From Diatrype stigma (taxonomy: Eukaryota; Ascomycota; Sordariomycetes; Xylariales; Diatrypaceae), in contig JAKJXP020000146.1 of assembly GCA_022225965.2 (NCBI GenBank), positions 1-64,000 on the forward strand: 64,000 nt of DNA, read 5' to 3'. Below the pieces are notes generated by a model, which saw nothing but the letters and a program-made list of their open reading frames with translations, was not told the origin of the DNA and ran no database searches. Shown in pieces: positions 37,056 to 47,770 of this stretch; positions within the stretch are counted from its first letter, which is position 1; each line of letters begins with the position of its first letter. A program made the position numbers and the translations under genes.

Positions 37056-38237
37056 CTAGTGGACTGATGCCGCCACGGCGTGTTCTGCCACGATCCTAAG
37101 TACATGGTTCGCATCGGGTCCCCCATACTCAACCCCAGGGATGCGTTTGGTATACGCAGAGCCTTTCTGCAGCAGCTTCAGCCCGGTCTTGTAAGTCTCG
37201 CTGACCACCCAGCCCTTGTCAAGATCCGGGAAGGTGATCTGCGACTGTCCAATAGGCCCTTCTGAGAGATGGGTAAGCTTGAACCAAGTCAAGTGAGGGA
37301 ATTCGTTGCCAATGCGGCACAACAGCTCCGCCCAAGTTGAATTAGTACCAAGCGTAGTTAGGCGGAACGAGATGCCCGTTAGACTCTGTTCTGACTTGCT
37401 CAGGATTGCCATGATACTTGGGGCGGAAAGCATGGCCATGGAAATCTCTAGCTTCTCCAGTGCTGGGAAGGTCGTATTGTCAAGGATGAAGGGAGGGGTA
37501 TGGGGCATGTGACGAGGCTTCCAGAAAGAGAGCGAGAGCTCTTTGAGCGTTGGTGCATGGAGCAGGATTTGATTGGCCCAGTACGAGTTTAGGTTCTGAC
37601 TGAGGCATATGTCCGCTTTTCGCAGGATGGAAAACCCCGTGCCTTGACCCTGATGTTCAGCTGACAGCTCAGCGGCGATGATGGTTGTCATTGGTGATTC
37701 CTTTCGCAAAATGAAGTCAGTTACGGCCAGGCCAGCACCATCCAGGATGTCACGCGCGAGGATAGCCGCGGTCTCTGGATCTGAAGGCGCGCGTGCGGTG
37801 CGCTTATCCCTGATCTCGAGCCTATCAGGACGAAGCTGCTGGGCCGCAAGCATAGACTTGAGGAGCCCTACCCCGAGCGCCTCAGCCATAACCTGTCCGT
37901 CTTCATGCCGCGGCCAGATGGCGGAAGATTTTGAAGGTGACGTTTCCTCGAATTCGTCAGAGTTGTCCTCGAGACAGATGACTTTGACGTAGCCTCGTAT
38001 CTGCCCGTATGTGGCCAGCGTTTGAAGCCTGCTCAGATCATCGGCCATGAGGCTTGTTTTCCACGTCGAGAAATAGCGACCGAGTATAGACTGGAGACGC
38101 CCATCGTCTGCCCCTGCTTCTGTGCATGCTCCCACGAATGCACTACGCTCCAGACCAGGAAGCAGATGTGACCACTCGTCGACCATGGCAACAGATACCA
38201 TCCTAAGCGGCGGCTGTGACGGATTCAAGCCGCTCAT
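37056..38237 (-). CDS. Gene B: F-box/LRR-like family protein, 393 residues
   Basis: A single-exon frame from MSGLNPSQPP to a TAG stop. The pattern is that of a large fungal family usually annotated as F-box-like or hypothetical: an N-terminal segment with GRYFSTWKTSL and LSRLQTLATYGQIRGYVKVI (the FxxR-x3-SLxxLxxIS-x7-YV block of that family), a variable acidic middle, then leucine-rich repeats at about 215-345 (LLHAPTLKELSLSF, FPALEKLEISMAMLSAPSIM, EFPHLTWFKL). A canonical F-box is not obvious. No signal peptide or membrane segment, so probably intracellular. Met13 and Met18 are alternative starts. In ubiquitin ligases the F-box would bind Skp1 and the LRRs a substrate; whether this protein does is unknown. 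Confidence 0.75.
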   Translation of the reverse strand: MSGLNPSQPPLRMVSVAMVDEWSHLLPGLERSAFVGACTEAGADDGRLQSILGRYFSTWKTSLMADDLSRLQTLATYGQIRGYVKVICLEDNSDEFEETSPSKSSAIWPRHEDGQVMAEALGVGLLKSMLAAQQLRPDRLEIRDKRTARAPSDPETAAILARDILDGAGLAVTDFILRKESPMTTIIAAELSAEHQGQGTGFSILRKADICLSQNLNSYWANQILLHAPTLKELSLSFWKPRHMPHTPPFILDNTTFPALEKLEISMAMLSAPSIMAILSKSEQSLTGISFRLTTLGTNSTWAELLCRIGNEFPHLTWFKLTHLSEGPIGQSQITFPDLDKGWVVSETYKTGLKLLQKGSAYTKRIPGVEYGGPDANHVLRIVAEHAVAASVH

Positions 38238-38700
38238 GAGAATCCTAGCTGATGTTCAGAGTGATCACTTGATTTCAGTGTCGTGAGAGTCGGGCGGAAG
38301 GATTGTCAGCTCAGTTTTACATAACGGCAAAGCAGAAAATTTGGCGAAGATTGCCGATACGAGTGGCTGCCGGCCAGCATGTATAAATATATAAGTCAAA
38401 AGAACCTTGCTAGGCAGCCGTGCTGCGCATTATATCATGTATTGGGCAGAGCTTTGGTGGCGCTGTTGTGCCCCCAACCGTGCCTACAGGAGGCACCCCA
38501 AAGTGGGTCGTTAGAACCCCTGCAACATCAAGTGGCTGTTACAGAACTAGAGTCTAGTGGTGGTTGCGCAGGTTTTCAGTTGGCCTAGATTACGGCGTTA
38601 GCGGCCGTCATACCTGTAATCCCGCTGCTCTGACCTAGGTAACCACCTTGCACCCCCTCTCTGTGCCGCAATATACGATAAAGATGCGGTCTAATATAGG
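38238..38700. other. Intergenic region upstream of gene B
   Basis: GC-balanced to about 38690, then turning AT-rich. The frame at 38379-38588 shows no protein-like features. Contains a TATA motif (38382-38394). Confidence 0.5.
38382..38394 (-). promoter_or_regulatory. TATA-like box, possible gene B promoter
   Basis: TATAAATATATAA (TTATATATTTATA on the minus strand), 145 bp upstream of the gene B start. It stands out in GC-balanced surroundings. Confidence 0.35.
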
Positions 38701-38729
38701 TATAAAATAATATAAAACGATTTAAAATA

Positions 38730-39284
38730 AAAGATTTAATATTAAGGCTATAACAGCTTTATTAATAAGGCTTTAACTTACTTTATTAATTATTAAGCCA
38801 TTATTTTAATATATTAATTTCCTTATTAATATAAATGTTAAAACATTTAAATTTTTACTTAAACTTAAAGATTTTATATATAATAACCGAATTAATAATA
38901 TCATTTTTAATATAAAGCTAATATCGTATTAATTACTTTAAAGTAGTAATTTAAAATTTAATAAAACTTAATAAGGCACTTAGCGTTTTTTATATTAACG
39001 TTTTTTATATTAATACTTTTTATATTAACGCTTTTTATATTAGCGCTTATAATGCTAGTAATAAAGAAAAAGAAACGAAAGGTTTTATATTAAAATTATA
39101 TCGATATTATAATTATATATCGAATATATAAAATAATAATATAATTTTAAATAAGTATAATTATAAGTAATTTTAATAAAAAGCTATATAAATAAGTCTT
39201 ACGTATTTATTGCAAATTTAATAATTAATAAAATAAATAATAGCCTTATTAGTTATTCCGTTATAGCCTTAATATTAAATCTTT
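38730..39284. mobile_element. 555-bp RIP-mutated inverted-repeat element splitting the gene island
   Basis: An arm of about 42 bp at 38730-38771 (starting AAAGATTTAATATTAAGGC) is matched in inverted orientation at 39243-39284. Between them is AT-rich non-coding DNA with four repeats of TTTTTTATATTAACG type near 38985-39045. GC-balanced island sequence resumes on both sides, so this looks like a MITE or internally deleted DNA transposon inserted in the island and then hit by RIP. Target duplication is not clear. Confidence 0.65.
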
Positions 39285-39291
39285 AAAATAA

Positions 39292-39775
39292 TACTAACAG
39301 AACCCTATGTTCGATTCTTATAGCGCCAAGCCCCCACTTGCCCTCTTGCAGAGTCACAACGCCACCGCCCCTTCGAGCTGACGGCGCAAGAAACATTGAT
39401 AGCAGTACTGCAATTATCGTGTAATATACATAATATCATCACGATGTGGCCAGCACCGCCCTTAACAGGCTGCGATGGTCCGACCGCCATCAGCGGGGAC
39501 CCGCAATGCGAATCCCACAACCTAACATCAATGACGACCGAAATAGAATGCTGCTCGGGGGCGGCGCCGCTTGACAGGGGAAAGGCCGAAGCCAGCTGAG
39601 ATCTTGGAGTCCTCCACAGCCGAGAAGTGATGTTGAGGTCTAGGGGCTACCACCGCTTTGCCTGCGGCCAATCGGGACGACCTCACGCGGGTATAAGTGT
39701 TAACCCACCTCCCACCATCAAGCTTGACAGTTATCACGCTGCTACAGTGCAACGTATGCAGTTAATCCGCTGGCC
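39292..39775. other. Upstream region of gene C
   Basis: GC-balanced; overlapping open frames on both strands (39305-39752) have no protein-like features. Holds the CCAAT and TATA motifs of gene C. Confidence 0.5.
39668..39697 (+). promoter_or_regulatory. CCAAT box and TATA-like box of gene C
   Basis: CCAAT at 39668-39672 and TATAAG at 39692-39697, about 80 bp upstream of the presumed start position of gene C. Confidence 0.45.
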
Positions 39776-40721
39776 ATAACACGCTCTTCTCTCTTGTTCA
39801 ACTTGCTGTTGGGCATATGGGTCGCCCTTCTCTGCTCGCTGTCCCTATCTGCTCCTTTGGAATCGTGAGTGCCTACGAACAAACTGCTGTGTTACACGAC
39901 TAACTCCACGATAGCGACGAGAACTATGACCTCGTCAAGCGAGATGATCCTTTATATACCATATGGAACAGCATTGGCCCGCAAAAGGCAATGGGCGATT
40001 CTGCACTGCCTTTCCGCATAGATCAGTCAGTGGACAATGCCTGGGGTATCACTTATCTCTATGGGTGCACAGCTCTGATGATTTCCGATCCGAACTTCGT
40101 TATTGGTACGCGTCATTGTCCTTGACACAAGCCCCACCCGGCAATTGTTTCGTTTGCCTTACTCCTACTGATGCTTTGCATAGTTGCTCACATGCAGCAA
40201 GAGAGTGGCACGGGGAAAATATGTATCAACGATCAACCAACGCTAAATAACTGGCTCGCCAACAGGCTTCAGCCTGCACTGGATCAGGTAAAATCTGCCA
40301 GCAGATCCAGCTTCAGACTCCGAGGACTGATGCTAATGGCTGTCAAATAGTATGATCCCACTGCCAATACTGAGGTCGAGTTGATATACAATACAAACAA
40401 CTGCCAGTGGACCAGCACGGGTGCCCAAAGCATCGTAACCTGGCTTACGGACGCGGACAACTGGGGCGTGGCTCAGCAAAATATATTTCCTCGACCTTAC
40501 CAAGGCAGTAGCGGTTTAGGTACGCCAAGCCCAGGTCAACCACAGGGACTCGCTGTCGTCAGGGTAAGACTCCTTGCAACCCTAGTCTGTCGGATGTTAT
40601 TAACCAGCAAAAACTACAGTGGCTGAAACCGCAGCTCGTAGGCTTAACAATCGGTACACTCCAGACGTTCTTCAACTCCGATACTCCAAACAGAAATCAG
40701 GTATTCGTAAACGCGTCATAG
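39776..40721 (+). pseudogene. Gene C: small secreted protein with Gly-Cys-Thr...His motif; start codon apparently lost
   Basis: Five exons: 39776-39864, 39915-40105, 40184-40287, 40351-40563 and 40620-40721. Introns are 50, 78, 63 and 56 bp, all GT-AG, with branch points such as CTAAC and TTAACC. All phases fit and give 232 residues with a TAG stop. Exon 1 encodes a signal peptide (LLFNLLLGIWVALLCSLSLSA), then a propeptide-like stretch ending in the Kex2-type Lys38-Arg39. The mature part has YGCT (Cys81), VAH (His96) and two more Cys (107, 146). No ATG exists in the exon 1 frame. GCC-ATA-ACA at 39776 is where an ATG is expected, one TpG-to-TpA change away, the RIP context. A start in an undetected upstream exon cannot be excluded. 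Resembles fungal secreted proteins of unknown function; enzymatic role is inference. Confidence 0.7.
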
Positions 40722-40893
40722 GACGTTGGCGGCATGTTGGGGTTTCCAGCGGCCAAAGCCTTGGAGGGTGCAGGTGGAACTCGGTAGAGACTGCGGTTTG
40801 TAGAGACAGAGCGGAATCTCAGGATATAAACAAGTGGTTAATTAAGACTTGGCAGTCATTAAGCGCACCGATAACTGTAAAGATCTTCGAATA
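40722..40893 (+). other. Probable 3' untranslated region of gene C
   Basis: GC-balanced sequence without a protein-like frame, ending abruptly at the AT-rich border near 40893. The frame at 40619-40894 overlaps exon 5 in another phase and is rejected. Confidence 0.4.
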
Positions 40894-42821
40894 ATAAACA
40901 ATAACTAATTTAAGTATTATAAAAATCTCTTTTAAGAATAACCGAGTTTATTTCATATTATACCGATTATAAAGACATTTTAAATTTTTATATTACGTAA
41001 TAAAAAGATTATTATTAAGTTAATTATTAAAAATTATTAAATAATAAATTTTTTAATTATTATAAAGAAATAACTCTTACTTAAAAGGCTTATTACGTAA
41101 GCGGCACGTAATTAGCGCCTAAGCGCCGTATTAAAGGCTAGGACTTATAAAAAGAACTTTATATACTTTTAAGAATTAAAATTAAAAATAATCTTATATA
41201 TTCTTTTTTTAAATAGCTTTACTTATGCTTAATTATTACGTTATTAGCTTTTAATTATTTATATTTTTATAAATTTAAATATAATTAAATTTAAATAAAG
41301 TAATTATATTCTTAATAATAATTAAATTATTATACTTTATTTTATATTCGTAATAAAGCTGTTATTAATTATATTTTCTTATTAAATATTATGCCTTATT
41401 ATTAAGTTTAATTTAAATTTAAAGTTATAATACTTTCGTTTATAATTTAAAATATAAACGCGTCGATTTATATACGTTTATACGTAAAAGAAATTGCTTT
41501 TAAAAAACTTATTTAATTAATTTTATATAATATAATATAACGAATAAAGCTTTATAATTAATTAAAGTATCGAATTTATAATTATCGTATTCGTAATATG
41601 AAAATAAAGTGGCTTATTAATATCGAAGTATTAATTATCTTTATAAAAAAAGGAAAAAAAATAATAAGTCTTATTTCTTTTTATATTTAATTTATATAAA
41701 AGAAATAAAAGTAATAAATCCAAGTTCGTTAATTCTTTTAAGTAATTAAAAACGTTATTAAGAGCTAAGCTTACTTAAATATAACACTTCTTTAAAGTCG
41801 ATTTTATATTTAATTATAAAAAGAAAGCTTATATCTTTTTCTTTTCGAAAATAAGCAGTAATTAATTTATACTTCTTATTATTTATTATTTAAACTTTAA
41901 AAATTCGCGATAGCGAGTTTTGCCGTTATTATAAGTGTTTTTTTATATTTACGATAAGCCTTATTACGGCTATTTTATATTATTTAATAAAACTATTAAT
42001 TTAACTGATATATAATTATTACGAGTTATTAGCTTCGTTTTAAAAATCCGAATTTCATTAGTTATATAAAATTCTAAGCTAAGAAAAAAAGAAAAGAGAA
42101 AATAATAATAAAAAGGCTATAAGCTTTTATTATAAGTTATTATTACGAAATTTATTTATATATTAATGTTATTTCGGTTTTTTATTTTTTTTCTTATTAT
42201 TATCGTATTTGCTTTTATTACTTATAATTATCGTAATAGTAAGTAAATTTATTATAACGATATAAAATTAAGCTTTTATATAATTACATTTTATAAGTAA
42301 TATATATAATAATATAAAAGTATAAGTTTTTAAGTTATAATACTTTTACTTTTATAATATAACGATGTAGCTTTTATATTTTATTTTAATAGTTTATATA
42401 TTTAATAATAACTATTATTAGCTATTATTAATAGTTATTATAAATTATATAAAATAAATAAAGGAAATAAAAGAAATAAAATAAGTAAAATAAATAAAGT
42501 AAATATTTAATTATTAGTTAAAATATAACGCCAAATTCTTAATTTAACTTATATAAATATATTAAAGCAAATTTATATTAATAAAGCTTTACGGCGGCGA
42601 GCCTAAAAGTCGAGCGAACACGACCTTAAGCGGGCTATTAAAGCTTTATATTACTAACAGGAGGTAATATTCATTAATAAACAAGGTTTCGGTTAAGCCT
42701 AATATTCTGCTTAACTGCAATTAATTAAAGTATTCCGACAAGTTCGAATATAGCTTTATATTATTTTAATGCATAATGAAGTGCTTTTTTATTTAAAATA
42801 TATAAGTTAGTTATAGTATTA
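40894..42821. other. AT-rich RIP-like filler
   Basis: 1.9 kb without a readable coding frame. Two short patches keep GC: about 41090-41150 and about 42595-42750, the latter with GGCGGCGAG and several AGCTTTATA words. They may be remnants of small repeats. No gene seen. Confidence 0.5.
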
Positions 42822-43236
42822 TGTTATAAAGAACATATGTTATGGACGTCCCGGACTCCCTGCTTTTAGCTAGGAGTGCCGGCGGCGTCGATAACGTCGA
42901 CTGTATATAGGGGCACAGCACCGCTATGCAGTGCTCAGTATTACTTATTACCAGTATAGGGGTAAAGTTATGAAGTAGTAAAAGCATGAATTGCTATGGA
43001 GTACTAGGGACTCCAAGGATTTCTATATAGTTCTTAGCAGTATTAGGTAAAGGTACGTAGTACTGAGTAATCCTAGGGACTACTGTATTACGTAACAACA
43101 TATTATAAGTATAAAGCAAAAAGCAATTATAAAAAAGAAACTAATAATATAAATTTAAAGGAATTTAAGTAAATAAAATGCTAAAAGGCGGTTATTTAGG
43201 TATAAGTAATGCCATTAAGGCATTAATTACGTAACA
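42822..43236 (-). repeat. 3' LTR of copia-2, interrupted by a solo LTR
   Basis: In minus orientation it starts TGTTACGTAATTAATGCC (at 43236) directly after the polypurine-like AAGGGATTA and ends TATAACA (at 42822). Removing the nested 260-bp LTR and its 5-bp duplication leaves 150 bp, close to the 153-bp relative at 33852-34004. Confidence 0.7.
42838..43097 (-). mobile_element. Solo LTR, GC-normal, with perfect target duplication
   Basis: 260 bp with ends TGTTATGG and CGTAACA, flanked by ACATA on both sides (42833-42837 and 43098-43102). Same family as the RIP-mutated LTR at 21966-22224. Solo LTRs arise by recombination between the two LTRs of an element. It shows almost no RIP although it sits inside mutated copia sequence. 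Orientation is inferred from gypsy-2. Confidence 0.9.
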
Positions 43237-46200
43237 TAATCCCTTAAACGCTTTCGAAAAACGAAACCGTTTTTAATACCCTTTTTATATTAAGTTTAAG
43301 AATTAATTGGTATTATTTTATGCCCTTACGGTATATCGCGTCGAAATAAAGGTTATAGCCGATTAACGATTATTTTTATAACCGTTTTAATTTTATTTGG
43401 CATAAGCCTAATCTTATTTGCCGTACGAATTGCTTATATTCTTCCGTTTAAAGGGCTTTCGTAAGGCCGTTCGTAATTATATCGTCCGTTTCGATATAAA
43501 GCAATCGGAAAAAACTCTTTTTGATCCTATTAATAATTCATTCATATCGAATATTTACGTATTGCGTTTTTATTATATTTAACGGATTTAACGCTATTAC
43601 TATTACGTTTTTCGAATTCGTAAATATAATATAAGGCTTTTATTAAAAATAATCCAATTCGGTTAATATGAAATTAATTTAAATGCTATTTATTTTGATA
43701 AAAATAAAATTAATAAATTCCGTTTTAATATTATTAAATATAACGATCGATTATTTTTTCGTTTTTTAATATATCGGCCTTTCGGCGCATAAAATTATAT
43801 AAGCGCCAATAAAAAAACGGGGTTTTAAATAATCGTAAAACATAACGTTAACGAAAATTCTTATTATTAAATCCGTAATTTTATAATTATTTCCCAAAAT
43901 TATCCCGAATTTAACCGTTATATTAACATAATGCTAAAAATAATTTAATAGGTTTCGAATTCGATTTATATAACTTATTTATTATAAAGGAAATATTTAA
44001 GCGGCTATTTATTAAAAGATAATTAAATAAATCTATTTCTTTAATATATTACCGTTATTTAAATAAAAAAAAGAATTTAAATAACGGAAATTACCAATTC
44101 GGGCCGTTAAGAGGTTTTAATTATTTTTTGTTATTGCTTTTCGTATTTATTAATTATTTTCCAAATATAATTTTCTTAAATAAAAAAAACCTTTTGTAAG
44201 CGCTTATTACGTTTAACGACATATCCGAAGAATTTCGTAATTTCCCTTAAATTCTTTAGCTAAAAAAATGTAAAAATATGGGCGCACCGGGCGGCATACT
44301 TATTTAAGGGCGAATAAGGGGCTATTTGCATAACTTGTGCAAATATTGTTAATCTTTTATACCGCAGCTGTGTGGAAGGTTATTAGCGAAGTGGCTAGCC
44401 CTTTGGCATTTCTTTATAAAAAACGCTTGCAATTTATTTCAAATTCGGTAATATTCGGCAATTGTTTTGCTTATAACGAAAATATCGTTAATAGATATCA
44501 AAAAAAGCCTTTTTATTATTTCATATTTAAATAAATACAGGTCCTATATTATCGGTTTAAATCCGATTTTTTTAGGACTTTCGTAAAAACACGATATTAC
44601 CAAATAAAGGTTTTTCGTAAGCCGTATAACGCTTGCTTAAGTTTTTAAACCTTATTCGTTTCGTTATTATATTCTTCCGATTAACGAACGTATATATCGT
44701 AACCTTTAAAAAGAGCAGCATTAAAAAATGCTATTTTTATATCGTAAAATTAACCTTTTAAATTAAAAATAACCATAAAAATAAGGAAAATCCTAATAGA
44801 TATAATATTAACAATAGCCGAATATATATTTTATATTACGTAATCGTCCTTTATTGCGAAATGCCCGTAAACTATTAATTAAATTCGGTTTCTAATTCAT
44901 TTATTATTAATATTAAACCGTTAATTCGTTATTTATTTTAACGATAAGGCCTTAGCCTTAAAGAAAAAAGGAATTAAATTAAATGTATTTCATTTTATTA
45001 GATTATTATATTGTATTTTAAAAGCCGGTTATTATTGTTTTTAAAAAATAATGTCTTTTTTTGCTTTTTTTATCGTTTTAACGAATTTCGGTGCCATTAT
45101 TTTTTTTACTTTTAATATAAATAAAACCTATTCCGTTAATGCCTAAATAAGTTCATTACGAGTTTTCTAAAACGATTTCTTTCTTATCCGTATAAAGGGC
45201 GAATAAAGTATTAAAAAAAAGGCTTCGGTAATATCGATTTAAAACGCGCGCCGGAAAGAATTTTATAATTTATTTTTTATTCGTATTGCGAATAAACCTT
45301 TAAATAATGGGTTTTTCTTATAAACCACTTATCGTAATCGAATCCAAAACGAAGTTTAATGCTTTATTATTTAAAAAATGTTTTTCTTTAAGGTTTTCGA
45401 TTGCTTTTTCGAAATGTTATTTTTTTTTCGAAATTATCGGATTTCTTTTATTCCTAAACCTAAAGGAATTATTCGATATAACCGGAAATATAATTTTCGT
45501 TATTTTAATATTCTTTTTTAAGCATAATTATTATTTTGTTTTTAATAAATTTTTTTTCCTTATTATTTTCCTTTAATAATTGTTATTTTAAAAAAAGATT
45601 CGGTCGGCAAATAAAGTTACTTGCCGCTTATTTTATATTCGGAGTCGTTTTTGTTATGCTTTTTTAAAGGAATTTTAACGCGTTATTGAAAAGTAATAAC
45701 TTTCGTTTTAATATATTTCCGTTTCGTAATAAGGTTTTTCGTTACGTTTAAATTATATTATATTATCGTTTCCGGTTAAAGTATTTTATTTTTAGGTTTC
45801 GGATTAATAAATTCGATAACGTATTATATATTTCTATTAGCATTAATTCCTTTGCTTAATATTTTTTTAATAAACCATATATTACAGGCATAAATAATAA
45901 TATGCTTATTCGAAACGTAAATTTTATAAATCCTTATTTTAATATTAACGTATTTAATTAAGTATGTTTTAAAAGTTCGTAAAGACATTTTATAATTTTA
46001 TATAACCTTTTTATTATATATATATTCGAAAAATCCCTAAATTTTAAAAATAAGCAAGTCGTTAAATTTCCTTTATATAGAAATATCCAGGTTTCGAATT
46101 AATTTGGTTTAAAAGCATTTATTATTTTTGTTATAACAAAATAAAACCATATTTATTAGCTTTATAGCATATTTCTCGGCATATGGCCATAAAATGAAAC

Positions 46201-46459
46201 AATTCAGCTTAATTTATTATTAAACGAAAAGGAATAATAATAAGCTTTATTTTACTTTTTTCCGTATAAATTTTGTTCCGATATATAAAAAATTATTTTT
46301 TGCCATTATATATTTTTTGGTTTAGAAATTCGTTTATGTTGTTATTAATATCGATAAATTCCTATTTTCCATTAAATTAAATAATTTAAACTTTATATAT
46401 GCCTTAACGTTTAGTTTTAATTATTTTTTTTAAATTAAGTAATGGATTTTTTTTACGGG
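43237..46459 (-). pseudogene. copia-2 pol, 3' part: integrase end, reverse transcriptase, RNase H
   Basis: Minus-strand reading, from right to left: integrase C-terminal region (about 45880-46400; SNKHIIIYACNIWF), reverse transcriptase with YDIKIAFFNAAL and KLKQALYGLRK (about 44600-44760), and the active-site equivalent IND (VDD, one Asp to Asn) at 44484-44492. RNase H then ends in the copia signature ITNGLTKAL near 43440. Order and motifs are those of Ty1/copia. Stops are TAA type. The frame joins 60440-60984 across gypsy-1 (KFARKK through the ACGGG duplication). Confidence 0.85.
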
Positions 46460-46685
46460 TGTTATGATATATATAGGCTATATATATACAAAGGTGCTTA
46501 AAGGTTATATGTACATTTCCAAAAAAGGGCTAGCGCCCTTTAGCGGCTAGCCCTTTTGCTTATATACTTTCGAACCTTTTTTTCCTATATTTACTTTTCC
46601 TTCTTTCTTTCTTTAGCTTTAGATTTCATAATATTAATTGGGAATTTATTCTATTAATCCCTATAAAACCCATTAGTCCGTAACA
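46460..46685 (+). repeat. 5' LTR of gypsy-1
   Basis: 226 bp, TGTTATG...CGTAACA. Contains a strong stem GGGCTAGC / GCTAGCCC around 46526-46552 and a pyrimidine-rich CTTTCTTTCTTT tract. Confidence 0.92.
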
Positions 46686-47770
46686 TAATTTAAAGCTCGC
46701 TTTATCGCTTAGGAAGGCGTAAAATATCCCACTAAATTGAAAAAAAAAAGAAAATACGAAGAATTAATTAATCGATTTAATCCCGAATTCCGAATACCGA
46801 AGATTTTTAATTCCTGCTACGAAATGGCCCGAACCCCCGAAAAAAAGGCCGCCCTTTAAGAGCGAGCCGAAAAAAAGGTTCAGTTTAATTTCGAAAGGCA
46901 TACTGCTATTGCTTTAAAAAAAAAACCCGATACCGAGCTATAACGTCGATTTAATGTTATTTGTTATATTTATTATGGAGCTGGTATCGTATTTATAGAA
47001 ACAATTAATATTAAGACTGGTAAAAAAATAAAAACCGATTTTTATGAAGAATTTAAAAAAATTTATTGCAAAAAAAAATTGTCCAAGTTTTTTTTTTAAG
47101 CAAAGCTGGATTATAACGAAAATTGAAAAAAAAAGATTACGTATTTGGCAGGTTTATACGTAATTAATCTTAATGAATCTTTTGTTTCTTATCGATTCCT
47201 TTCCGTTAAAAGCAAGGAAATCTGGCTTAATATGAACGGTAATCTAATTTTTTTAGTTTTTCTTTATATATACGAAAATAGCTCCGAAAACCTATTTATG
47301 GAATTTAAGATTGCAATTTTTGCTTTATACGTAATATATTTATAACGTAACGAATTAATTAACGCTATTAAAACAGCCATAAGCAATATTAAGGAATTCT
47401 TTAAATAGGTCCATTATTTTATCGAAAAACATAATAAAAAGATGGCTTAACGAAAAAAAAAAAGCAATAAACGGAACCTAAAGCGTTAACGAATGGTTTG
47501 GGTTTTTTTAGCTTTCTTATTAAAAAAAATATAGCCGATTTTCTTGCGGTTTTAAAAGATAAGTAATAAGAAATTAACAATTAATAAAATAAAATTAATT
47601 AATTTAAAAAACGTCTTAAAGCTGCTAGTATGGCTATTAACGTAATTACCAATAAATCCGGCAAAAACGGCAAAATCGTAATTCCCGATTTTTTTAACGA
47701 CTTTAATTAAAACAAAATACCATTTAAGAATTAATACGAATTAATAAAAAACCGATTAAAAGTAAATAAT
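46686..47770 (+). pseudogene. gypsy-1 gag, 5' part
   Basis: Plus-strand frame with charged stretches such as PEKKAAL and AEKKVQFNFERHTAIAL near 46830-46920, continuing past TAA stops to the LINE insertion. 47145-47345 is an open remnant in this region. Function as a capsid precursor is inferred from position between LTR and zinc knuckle. Confidence 0.55.

Noticed and set aside
38379..38588. 69-codon plus-strand frame
   Set aside because: Starts in the TATA region and has no protein-like features.
39305..39752. Open frames upstream of gene C
   Set aside because: Overlap on both strands and coincide with the promoter motifs of gene C.
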